Shown here: one piece after another, positions 1 to 6,541 of the stretch
How positions within the stretch are numbered: position 1 is the stretch's first letter
Layout of the letters: every line of letters starts with the position of its first letter
Source: an uncultured Odoribacter sp.
GTDB lineage: Bacteria > Bacteroidota > Bacteroidia > Bacteroidales > Marinifilaceae
NCBI GenBank assembly: GCA_947039985.1
Contig: CAMRAP010000037.1
Span: 1 to 10,671 of the forward strand
DNA length: 10,671 bases
Direction of reading: 5' to 3'
Notes under the pieces: model-generated
Told to the model about the DNA's origin: nothing
Database searches by the model: none
The model's input: the letters and a program-made list of their open reading frames with translations, nothing else
Made by a program: the position numbers and the translations under genes

Positions 1-116
1 TGATCTATTTATTGGATAAGGACAAAAAGATTATTGGTAAAAAGTTAGATATGGATCAATTGGAAGGTATGCTTATTCAAGAATACAAAAAGATGGGTGT
101 TGAAATAAAAGAATAG
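1..116 (+). CDS. C-terminal end of a TlpA-like thioredoxin paralogue (5' part outside window)
   Basis: This is the last 37 codons plus a TAG stop of a gene that begins before the window; the reading frame starts at base 3 after two bases of a split codon. The peptide begins IYLLDKDKKIIGKK and ends KKMGVEIKE. It matches the end of the following gene at 34 of 37 residues, differing only by Gly/Asp, Gln/Arg and Glu/Lys. In the following gene this stretch is the last beta-strand and helix of the thioredoxin fold, just after the cis-proline loop. The fragment is therefore inferred to be the end of a second TlpA/DUF5106-type oxidoreductase. Only 24 bp separate its stop from the next ATG and no terminator is visible there, so the two genes are probably co-transcribed. 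Whether the missing part is intact cannot be told from this window. Confidence 0.85.
   Translation, partial: IYLLDKDKKIIGKKLDMDQLEGMLIQEYKKMGVEIKE
1..116 (+). repeat. Direct repeat copy 1 (paralogous gene end)
   Basis: These 116 bases align without gaps to 1483-1598. Hand comparison gives 8 mismatches (about 93% identity), and the first 55 bases are identical. Similarity stops at the stop codons; the following spacers are unrelated. The repeat runs off the left edge, so its full length is unknown. Confidence 0.9.
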
Positions 117-140
117 CATCAAGATAAATATAACCAAAGA

Positions 141-1598
141 ATGAATATGAAGAAATTATTTTTTTTACTATTGATTGGCTTAATGATACAAGCCAATTCC
201 TTGTGTGCTCAAGGGTATAATATTAAATTGACTATCCCTAAAATGGCTAACAAACAAGTTGTTATCGCTAATTATTTTGAGGGTAAAGTTTATGCTGTAG
301 ATACAGCTAAATTAAACAGTAGTGGATATGGAGCTTTTAAGTCAGCCAATAAGAAACTTGCTCGTGGTATGTATTTATTACTTTTTTCGCCGAGTAATTA
401 TTGGGATTTAATACTGGGTGATGATCAACATTTTTCAATAAAAACAGATACTATCAATGTTTTAAAAAACATTAGTTTTCAGGGTTCTGTTGAAAATCAA
501 GCTTTTCTTGATTTTCAAAAATTCATGACCTCTCAAAATCAAAAACAACAACAGCTAAGCGAAGCTTTTAAAAAAGAGGCAGACCAAAAATCTCCTGAAG
601 TGAAGAAAAAATATAGTGCGCAATTTGAACAAGCAAATAAAGATGTGCGGACTTATGTTGCTAATGTTTGCAGACAATACCCTGGAAGTGCATTAGCTAG
701 TTTTGCAAACTTTACTTTATCTCCAGAGATTCCTGATTTTTCAAAAGTGGTTCCAGAGGGCACTAAGGATAGAGATATGGAAATTCGGAGGAAAGGATAT
801 TATTACAACAAGGCGCATTATTGGGATCACACTAATTTTAAAGATAGTACACTAATTCGTACACCTATCTTTAAAAGTAAACTAGATGATTATTTCAATA
901 ATATGGTATTGCAACATCCTGATTCAGTATCTAAGGAGTCTGTAAATATTATCGAAAAAGCAAGAAGCAACAAGGCTATGTTTAGGTATTTAGTTAGCTA
1001 TTGTTTTAACTTTGCTTTGGAGAGTAAGATTATGGGAATGGATGCAGCATTCGTTTATATTGCAAAGAAATATTATGTATCTGGTCAAGCAGATTGGGTA
1101 GATAAAAAAACAAGAGAGAAGATAGAGCGAGAGGTTATTTTGACTCAATATAACTTGATTGGAATGAAGGCTCAAGATTTGAAGATGCCAACACTGGATG
1201 GCGATTTAGTTAGTTTGTATGAAACAAAGGCACCTTTTACTCTCCTTGTCTTTTGGGAGACTGATTGTGGGCACTGTAAAAAGCAGGTTCCTTTGATAAA
1301 AACACAACTCTTGGATAAATTTAAACCTCATGGTTTCAAAGTCTTTGCTGTACATACTCAAAATAAGAAAGAAGCGTGGGAGGAATTCATCACCAAGCAT
1401 GAATTGTTTGATTTTGTACAATGTTGGGATCCACACGGTCAAAATGACTATAGAGTTTACTACCATATAGAATCTACTCCAATGATCTATTTATTGGATA
1501 AGGACAAAAAGATTATTGGTAAAAAGTTAGATATGGACCAATTAGAAGATATGCTTATCCGAGAATACAAAAAGATGGGTGTTGAAATTAAAAAATAA
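141..1598 (+). CDS. Secreted TlpA-like thiol-disulfide oxidoreductase (DUF5106-type, 485 aa)
   Basis: Residues 1-24 form a signal peptide: MNMKK, a hydrophobic core, then a Cys-Ala-Gln end typical of Bacteroidetes signal peptidase I sites. There is no good lipobox, so a soluble periplasmic protein is more likely than a lipoprotein. Residues about 25-110 are a beta-rich N-terminal domain resembling the DUF4369 type. Residues about 115-335 are a charged, helical middle region resembling DUF5106. Residues about 340-485 are a thioredoxin/TlpA domain with the redox motif WETDCGHCKK (Cys376 and Cys379) and the cis-proline loop STP (Pro447). Family knowledge suggests reduction or exchange of disulfides in envelope proteins; the actual client is unknown. 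The ATG at 141 is chosen because it directly precedes the signal peptide; Met3 is an alternative start. It follows a near-identical paralogue by 24 bp and ends at a hairpin. Confidence 0.88.
   Translation: MNMKKLFFLLLIGLMIQANSLCAQGYNIKLTIPKMANKQVVIANYFEGKVYAVDTAKLNSSGYGAFKSANKKLARGMYLLLFSPSNYWDLILGDDQHFSIKTDTINVLKNISFQGSVENQAFLDFQKFMTSQNQKQQQLSEAFKKEADQKSPEVKKKYSAQFEQANKDVRTYVANVCRQYPGSALASFANFTLSPEIPDFSKVVPEGTKDRDMEIRRKGYYYNKAHYWDHTNFKDSTLIRTPIFKSKLDDYFNNMVLQHPDSVSKESVNIIEKARSNKAMFRYLVSYCFNFALESKIMGMDAAFVYIAKKYYVSGQADWVDKKTREKIEREVILTQYNLIGMKAQDLKMPTLDGDLVSLYETKAPFTLLVFWETDCGHCKKQVPLIKTQLLDKFKPHGFKVFAVHTQNKKEAWEEFITKHELFDFVQCWDPHGQNDYRVYYHIESTPMIYLLDKDKKIIGKKLDMDQLEDMLIREYKKMGVEIKK
1483..1598 (+). 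repeat. Direct repeat copy 2 (paralogous gene end)
   Basis: Second copy of the 116-base match, forming the 3' end of the complete TlpA-like gene. Mismatches to copy 1 fall at 1538, 1544, 1549, 1559, 1561, 1589, 1593 and 1598. Four of the eight are synonymous and a fifth only changes the stop codon type. Confidence 0.9.
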
Positions 1599-1616
1599 TA
1601 TTTGACGTTTGATCTA

Positions 1617-1658
1617 TTCTTTATGGCAATAAGATTTTGTTTTTATTGCCATAAAGAA
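1617..1658. terminator. Hairpin between convergent genes, likely bidirectional terminator
   Basis: A 16-bp perfect stem (1617-1632 pairs with 1643-1658; core TTTATGGCAATA) closes a 10-nt T-rich loop. It sits 18 bp after the thioredoxin stop and 5 bp beyond the stop of the convergent phosphoesterase gene, the right place to end both transcripts. Neither side has a long T tract after the stem, so intrinsic termination is inferred from stem strength and position. Confidence 0.65.
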
Positions 1659-1663
1659 AAATA

Positions 1664-2764
1664 TTATTGAAATGTAATATTAAAGAGTACTATTTCACTT
1701 TTAGTACCAATCCGAAATGGAGGTCCCCATAAACCAAGTCCTGAGGATACATAAATATGGCTACTCCCTTTTTTCTCATAACCATAGCTACGTTCAAATA
1801 GACTTTCTGTAACTAGGTTGAATGGCCATATTTGACCATGATGGGTGTGACCGTTGAATTGTAGATCTACACCTGCTGCTGCTGCTTCATTTAGTTCACG
1901 AGGCTGATGGTCAAGCATCAAAATAGGGCGCTCTTTGTTAAGCGATGAGCTTAGTTCTGCGATCGATTTCCTATCTTTATTATAGTAGTCATCTCTACCA
2001 AGAATTTGAATACCGTTAGGGAGTGTTACACTATTGTCTTGCAGTAATTGTAGTTGTGTTGTTTTTAAAAACGCTTTACTGGACTCGATATTGCCAATGT
2101 ACTCATGATTTCCTAGACAAACGAAAACCCCTTGTTTGGCTTGTAATTGGTTTAATTCATCTTGCATATTTTGCGCATATAGAGGTCGTACATCACTATC
2201 AATCAAATCTCCACTAATGATGATAAGGTCTGCATTTAGCTTGTTGATTTGTGAAATATGTTGTTGCAACATAGACTTATTTGTTCCATTTCCTAAATGT
2301 ACATCGGTAATACCCACTACACGCAATGTCTTTTGTTCTGATTCGATAGCTTTAGGGATAGCTATTTCCACCTTAGTGATCTTAGGGTTCTGATACTTAT
2401 AAAATCCAAAAGTAAGTATCACTAATGTGATAGTAAGCGCATATAGAAAACTGTGTTTTATTGGTCTGTATATGCGTTTAATGATTTTAAACAGGAGTAA
2501 TATGACAAGCATATAGGGAGTAAATACAAGCCATCCTGTTCCTATTTCATGTAGAAAATGGGCCATGTTTGGATTTAATGGAATGTCATGTAGGGCGAGA
2601 TGTAGAGGAAAAAGCAAGACACCAATCCAATAAGCCATATAAGATGATATGCCTATCCATTTGGCACGTGATGTTAATGTGTTTCTTAATTCAGAGAAAA
2701 TATAATAGTTGCCTAGTAAATAGGTGATAAAGATACCTCCGAATATAAAAAAGATTTTACTCAT
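1664..2764 (-). CDS. Membrane-anchored calcineurin-like metallophosphoesterase (366 aa)
   Basis: The N-terminal third has four probable membrane helices at residues about 2-22, 40-60, 76-95 and 105-123. They are followed by a metallophosphoesterase domain of about 220 residues. All metal-binding motifs are present in order: Asp154-x-His156 (TDVHLG), Gly-Asp186 (SGDLIDSD), Gly-Asn219-His220 (LGNHEY), His286 (LDHQP) and GHTHHG at 305-310. This is the YkuE/YaeI-like branch, whose members are membrane-associated phosphodiesterases or phosphatases with a two-metal centre; the substrate here is unknown. The topology suggests that the catalytic domain is tethered to the inner membrane, and its side is not certain. 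The gene is transcribed alone, convergent with the thioredoxin gene and divergent from rfbA, and has a -7 promoter match about 32 bp upstream of its ATG. Confidence 0.9.
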   Translation of the reverse strand: MSKIFFIFGGIFITYLLGNYYIFSELRNTLTSRAKWIGISSYMAYWIGVLLFPLHLALHDIPLNPNMAHFLHEIGTGWLVFTPYMLVILLLFKIIKRIYRPIKHSFLYALTITLVILTFGFYKYQNPKITKVEIAIPKAIESEQKTLRVVGITDVHLGNGTNKSMLQQHISQINKLNADLIIISGDLIDSDVRPLYAQNMQDELNQLQAKQGVFVCLGNHEYIGNIESSKAFLKTTQLQLLQDNSVTLPNGIQILGRDDYYNKDRKSIAELSSSLNKERPILMLDHQPRELNEAAAAGVDLQFNGHTHHGQIWPFNLVTESLFERSYGYEKKGSSHIYVSSGLGLWGPPFRIGTKSEIVLFNITFQ

Positions 2765-2795
2765 GTGCTTATTTTTTTAATTACAGTTTAGATGC

Positions 2796-2803
2796 CAAAT
2801 GTA
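2796..2803 (-). promoter_or_regulatory. Predicted -7 element for the phosphoesterase gene
   Basis: Read on the minus strand the sequence is TACATTTG, an exact match to the Bacteroides -7 consensus TAnnTTTG. It lies 32 bp upstream of the ATG, implying a 5' leader of about 25 nt. No clear -33 TTTG box was found at the expected spacing. Confidence 0.55.
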
Positions 2804-2912
2804 TGATTTTTTTGAGTTAATGTTTTCTAATCAATTGCTTGTTTCTTGTTAATAAAGAATTGTATATTAAACGAGCTATCGTAAATATAGTAAAATATAA
2901 AACAAAAAACAC

Positions 2913-2920
2913 TACCTTTG
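2913..2920 (+). promoter_or_regulatory. Predicted -7 element for the rfbACDB operon
   Basis: TACCTTTG matches the Bacteroides -7 consensus TAnnTTTG exactly and lies in AT-rich DNA 75 bp upstream of the rfbA ATG, implying a leader of about 70 nt. The -33 region shows no clear TTTG, so the promoter may be weak or may need an activator; this is inference. Confidence 0.55.
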
Positions 2921-2972
2921 TGTACATGGATGCAGTATGTCTGATATAGCATATTGTATTGAGCTGATTTTT

Positions 2973-2990
2973 AAATTATTATAATAATTT
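2973..2990. repeat. 18-bp A/T-only perfect palindrome before rfbA start
   Basis: The sequence AAATTATTATAATAATTT is its own reverse complement and ends 5 bp before the rfbA ATG. As RNA it could form a weak A-U hairpin over the ribosome landing region; as DNA it could be an operator half-site pair. Such palindromes arise fairly easily in AT-rich DNA, so function is unproven. Confidence 0.4.
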
Positions 2991-2995
2991 GATTT

Positions 2996-3871
2996 ATGAA
3001 GGGAATTGTATTAGCAGGAGGTTCGGGTACAAGATTGTATCCCATCACTAAAGGGGTTTCTAAGCAACTGTTGCCGATTTATGATAAACCTATGGTTTAC
3101 TATCCTTTATCGGTTTTGATGTTAGCAGGGATTCGTGATATTTTATTGATCTCTACGCCTCAAGATTTACCTGGCTTTCGTCGTTTGTTAGGAGATGGAT
3201 CTGATTATGGAGTGAACATAACGTATGCGGAACAGCCAAGTCCAGATGGTTTAGCACAATCTTTTATTATTGGGAAAGAGTTTATTGGGGATGATTCTGT
3301 CTGCCTTGTTTTGGGGGATAACATCTTTTATGGACAGAATTTTTCTAATATGCTACAGAGTGCTGTTGAAAATGCCGAGAAGGATAATATGGCAACTGTA
3401 TTTGGATATTATGTAAATGACCCTGAACGATATGGAGTGGCAGAATTTGATGGGGATGGCAATGTATTGAGTATAGAGGAAAAACCTAGCGAACCGAAAT
3501 CAAATTATGCTATTGTTGGTTTGTATTTTTATCCCAATAAGGTGGTTGATGTTGCCCATAAAATAAAGCCTTCTGAGCGTGGTGAGTTAGAAATAACCAC
3601 ATTGAATCAAGAGTTTTTGGATGAGAGTGAGTTAAAAGTACAATTATTAGGACGTGGATTTGCTTGGTTGGATACGGGTACACACAATTCTTTAGCCGAA
3701 GCCTCTACTTTTGTTGAAGTCATTGAGAAAAGACAGGGACTTAAAGTAGCTTGTTTAGAAGAGATTGCCTACACAAAAGGGTGGATAAATGAAGAAAAAT
3801 TAAGAGAACAGGCAGAACCCATGAAGAAAAATCAATATGGACAATATTTGTTGAAATTAGCACAGGGATGA
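2996..3871 (+). CDS. rfbA: Glucose-1-phosphate thymidylyltransferase RfbA (291 aa)
   Basis: This enzyme joins glucose-1-phosphate and dTTP to give dTDP-glucose and pyrophosphate, the first step of dTDP-L-rhamnose synthesis in the cytoplasm. The nucleotidyltransferase signature is intact: GGSGTRLYPIT at residues 8-18, followed by KQLLPIYDKPMVYYPLS. Further family blocks are LGDNIFYGQNF near 106-116, EEKPSEPKSNYAIVGLYFY in the middle, and GRGFAWLDTGTHNSL near 220-234. The length of 291 residues is standard for RmlA/RfbA. The ATG at 2996 begins directly with the MKGIVLAGG strand, so the start is secure. It is the first gene of the rfb operon, preceded by a -7 element and an A/T palindrome, and ends 24 bp before rfbC. 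Confidence 0.97.
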   Translation: MKGIVLAGGSGTRLYPITKGVSKQLLPIYDKPMVYYPLSVLMLAGIRDILLISTPQDLPGFRRLLGDGSDYGVNITYAEQPSPDGLAQSFIIGKEFIGDDSVCLVLGDNIFYGQNFSNMLQSAVENAEKDNMATVFGYYVNDPERYGVAEFDGDGNVLSIEEKPSEPKSNYAIVGLYFYPNKVVDVAHKIKPSERGELEITTLNQEFLDESELKVQLLGRGFAWLDTGTHNSLAEASTFVEVIEKRQGLKVACLEEIAYTKGWINEEKLREQAEPMKKNQYGQYLLKLAQG

Positions 3872-3895
3872 AGAGTGTGCTTATAAATAAAGGGA

Positions 3896-4465
3896 ATGAA
3901 AATTATTGAAACAGAAATAAAGGGAGTGTTGATTTTAGAACCACAAGTGTTTAAAGATTCACGTGGGTATTTTTTTGAAAGTTTTTCTAAAAGATCATTT
4001 GAGGAATTGGTCGGGAAAGTAGATTTTGTACAAGACAATGAATCGATGTCTACTTATGGAATCGTTCGGGGCTTGCATTATCAATTACCACCTTATACAC
4101 AGGCGAAATTAGTGAGAGTGATGAAAGGTTGTGTTTTAGATGTTGCTGTTGATTTACGGAAAGACTCAGAAACATTTGGAAAGCACATCAGTGTAGAGTT
4201 GTCGGAAGAGAATAAAAGACAATTATTTATACCCAAAGGCTTTGCACATGGTTTTGCTGTCTTAAGTCAGGAAGCTGTTTTTGAATATAAGTGTGATAAT
4301 TATTATGCTCCTGGGCATGAAGGGGGGCTAAGGTTTGACGATCCATTATTGGGTATTGATTGGAAAATACCAAGTGGTGAAATGATACTGTCTGACAAGG
4401 ATAAATCCCTCCAAGATTTTTCAAAAGCTTTTGTTTTTGAGGTAGGAGTAGATGTGATAAAATAA
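3896..4465 (+). CDS. rfbC: dTDP-4-dehydrorhamnose 3,5-epimerase RfbC (189 aa)
   Basis: This is the third enzyme of the pathway. It inverts carbons 3 and 5 of dTDP-4-dehydro-6-deoxyglucose to give dTDP-4-dehydrorhamnose. It is a small cupin-fold protein, normally a dimer, and the length fits. Visible family blocks are SRGYFFESF (22-30), QDNESMSTYGIVRGLHYQ (46-63) with catalytic-type His61, Lys71 in AKLVRVMKG, IPKGFAHGFAVLS (112-124) and Tyr131 in FEYKCDNYY. The end block GGLRFDDPLLGIDW (143-156) is also typical. His61, Lys71 and Tyr131 line up with the known active-site residues of RmlC, so the enzyme should be active. The ATG at 3896 sits 24 bp after the rfbA stop in an A-rich leader with no strong Shine-Dalgarno, as is usual in Bacteroidetes. 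Confidence 0.97.
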   Translation: MKIIETEIKGVLILEPQVFKDSRGYFFESFSKRSFEELVGKVDFVQDNESMSTYGIVRGLHYQLPPYTQAKLVRVMKGCVLDVAVDLRKDSETFGKHISVELSEENKRQLFIPKGFAHGFAVLSQEAVFEYKCDNYYAPGHEGGLRFDDPLLGIDWKIPSGEMILSDKDKSLQDFSKAFVFEVGVDVIK

Positions 4466-4483
4466 ACGTAAAAGAGATATAAT

Positions 4484-5338
4484 ATGGCAAATATATTAGT
4501 AACTGGTTCAAATGGTCAGTTGGGTTCAGAGTTGAAGAAAATCGGTTTTTCGATTTTAGATGATGCTTTTTTTACAGATGTTGCAGAGTGTGATATCACC
4601 AATTATGCAGCAGTTGAAGACTTCGTAAAAAAGAATGATATTGATACGATAATTAATTGTGCTGCTTATACTGCTGTGGATCAAGCAGAGGAAGATGTTG
4701 AATTGGCAACAAAAATAAATGTTGAGGCTGTTGCAAATTTAGCTAAGGTAGCAGATAAAGAGGGCTGTCTGTTGATTCATATCTCTACGGATTATGTGTT
4801 TGATGGAATGGAAACGACTCCTTATACAGAAATCATAAAACCATGTCCTGTTGGAGTGTATGGTAAAACAAAATTAGCCGGTGAGGCGGCGATACTGAAA
4901 TCGGACTGTTATTATATGATTATTAGAACATCTTGGTTGTACTCCACCTTTGGAAATAATTTTGTCAAGACGATGTTACGTTTGGCGGATGAACGTTCAG
5001 AATTGAGTGTTGTTGCAGACCAGTTGGGAACTCCTACTTATGCAGAGGATTTGGCACGTGCAATAGCTACCATCATGGATGATGAAGAGCGTATAGAGCA
5101 TCAAGGAATTTACCATTTTAGCGATGAAGGTATTTGTTCGTGGTGTGATTTTGCAAAGGAAATAATGCATTTAGCGAAAAAAGAGTGTAAGATAAACCCT
5201 GTTACAACGGCAGAATATCCGACTAAAACTCAACGACCAGCCTATTCTGTGTTGGATAAAACGAAAATAAAGCAAGCTTTTGATATAGAAATTCCAGATT
5301 GGAAAGAGTCTGTGAAAAAGATGATACAAGAATTATAA
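4484..5338 (+). CDS. rfbD: dTDP-4-dehydrorhamnose reductase RfbD (284 aa)
   Basis: This is the last enzyme of the pathway. It reduces dTDP-4-dehydrorhamnose with NAD(P)H to dTDP-L-rhamnose. It is a short-chain (extended SDR) Rossmann protein. The N-terminal nucleotide-binding loop is VTGSNGQLG (Gly8, Gly11, Gly14). The block NCAAYTAVDQAEED follows near 58-71, then STDYVFDG at 101-108, and the catalytic YxxxK as Tyr126-Gly-Lys-Thr-Lys130. The C-terminal KTQRPAYSVLD block (248-258) is the substrate-binding signature of RmlD. Length is normal. The gene starts 18 bp after the rfbC stop and ends 16 bp before rfbB, consistent with one transcript. Confidence 0.97.
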   Translation: MANILVTGSNGQLGSELKKIGFSILDDAFFTDVAECDITNYAAVEDFVKKNDIDTIINCAAYTAVDQAEEDVELATKINVEAVANLAKVADKEGCLLIHISTDYVFDGMETTPYTEIIKPCPVGVYGKTKLAGEAAILKSDCYYMIIRTSWLYSTFGNNFVKTMLRLADERSELSVVADQLGTPTYAEDLARAIATIMDDEERIEHQGIYHFSDEGICSWCDFAKEIMHLAKKECKINPVTTAEYPTKTQRPAYSVLDKTKIKQAFDIEIPDWKESVKKMIQEL

Positions 5339-5354
5339 TATATAAATATAGCGT

Positions 5355-6398
5355 ATGCAGAATATTTTAATTACAGGTGGAGCTGGATTTATCGGTTCAC
5401 ATTTGGTTCGCTTAATGGTCAATAAGTATCCCCAGTATCGAATTATCAACTTGGATAAATTGACTTATGCTGGAAATTTAGCCAATTTAAAGGATGTAGA
5501 GGATAGACCGAATTACCTCTTTGAACAGGTTGATATCTGTGATTTTGTGGCTATTCAAGCTATTTTTGAGAAATACGATATTGATGGAGTGATTCACTTG
5601 GCAGCAGAGAGTCATGTAGACCGTTCAATCAAAGATCCTTTTGCTTTTGCACAGACCAATGTAATGGGAACTTTGAATTTATTGGAGGCTGCAAAACGGT
5701 CTTGGGAGGGTAGTTTCGAAAACAAACTGTTTTATCATGTCTCTACGGATGAAGTATATGGCGCTTTAAAGATGGGTAAAGACTTATTTACAGAGGATAC
5801 CAAGTATGATCCACACTCTCCATATTCTGCATCAAAGGCCTCTTCAGATCATTTTGTTAGAGCTTATCATGATACGTATGGTCTACCGATAAAGATTTCA
5901 AATTGCTCAAACAACTACGGATCGTATCAGTTTCCAGAGAAATTGATTCCCTTGTTTATCAATAATATTCGACACCATAAATCATTGCCTGTATATGGAA
6001 AAGGGGAGAATGTTCGGGATTGGTTGTTTGTTGACGATCATGCACGAGCAATAGATCTTATTTACCACAAAGGAAAAGTGGGTGATGTTTATAATATTGG
6101 TGGTTTCAATGAATGGACCAATATTGATTTGATAAAAGTGTTAATCAAGGTAACCGACCGTTTGTTGGGTAGGGAAGAAGGTGCTTCGGATAAACTAATT
6201 ACTTACGTAACCGACCGTGCTGGCCATGATTTGCGTTATGCAATTGATTCAACAAAACTGAAAAATGAGTTGGGTTGGGAACCCTCTTTGCAGTTTGAAG
6301 AAGGAGTTGAAAAAACAGTGAAATGGTATTTAGAAAACCAAGAGTGGTTGGATGATATAAACAGTGGTGCCTATCAGAATTGTCAACCAAAGGGGTGA
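5355..6398 (+). CDS. rfbB: dTDP-glucose 4,6-dehydratase RfbB (347 aa)
   Basis: This enzyme converts dTDP-glucose to dTDP-4-dehydro-6-deoxyglucose, the second step of the pathway, using bound NAD+. It is an extended SDR protein. The nucleotide loop is ITGGAGFIGSHL (Gly8, Gly11, Gly14). HLAAESHVDRSI at 81-92 is characteristic of dTDP-sugar dehydratases. The catalytic set is STDEVYG with Thr131-Asp132-Glu133, plus Tyr157-Ser-Ala-Ser-Lys161. Asp132 and Glu133 are the acid/base residues that set dehydratases apart from epimerases of the same fold. NCSNNYGSYQFPEKLIPL and GENVRDWLFVDDHARA complete the signature. It closes the A-C-D-B gene order often seen in Bacteroidetes. No clear terminator follows it. 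Confidence 0.97.
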   Translation: MQNILITGGAGFIGSHLVRLMVNKYPQYRIINLDKLTYAGNLANLKDVEDRPNYLFEQVDICDFVAIQAIFEKYDIDGVIHLAAESHVDRSIKDPFAFAQTNVMGTLNLLEAAKRSWEGSFENKLFYHVSTDEVYGALKMGKDLFTEDTKYDPHSPYSASKASSDHFVRAYHDTYGLPIKISNCSNNYGSYQFPEKLIPLFINNIRHHKSLPVYGKGENVRDWLFVDDHARAIDLIYHKGKVGDVYNIGGFNEWTNIDLIKVLIKVTDRLLGREEGASDKLITYVTDRAGHDLRYAIDSTKLKNELGWEPSLQFEEGVEKTVKWYLENQEWLDDINSGAYQNCQPKG

Positions 6399-6477
6399 TA
6401 AAAGTGCTGCTTGTATTGGCAATTGGAGTAATTTCAAAACGCAAGGCTTATGTTCTATTTTTATATGAATATAATAT

Positions 6478-6485
6478 TATCTTTG
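6478..6485 (+). promoter_or_regulatory. Predicted -7 element for the YitT-family gene
   Basis: TATCTTTG fits the Bacteroides -7 consensus TAnnTTTG exactly. It lies 56 bp upstream of the ATG at 6542, within the 143-bp gap after rfbB. No clear -33 box is seen. It suggests that the gene can be transcribed apart from the rfb operon, although read-through from rfbB is not excluded. Confidence 0.5.
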
Positions 6486-6541
6486 CATGCGAATTTTGAA
6501 TTAGGTGTGTATTTATTTGTAATAAAAAAAACGGTTTTATC

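Noticed and set aside
990..1466. Two minus-strand open frames opposite the TlpA-like gene
   Set aside because: They are antisense to a well-supported gene; their hydrophobic look comes from the AT-rich complement.
2023..2393. Two overlapping plus-strand open frames inside the phosphoesterase gene
   Set aside because: They overlap the conserved metal-binding region of the real gene in the opposite sense and show no own promoter or domain.
4227..4511. Minus-strand open frame opposite rfbC and the rfbD start
   Set aside because: It runs antisense across two confident rfb genes with no supporting features.
6150..6218. The 12-mer GTAACCGACCGT twice in rfbB (6150-6161 and 6207-6218)
   Set aside because: Both copies encode Val-Thr-Asp-Arg in the same frame of a conserved enzyme; most likely chance.
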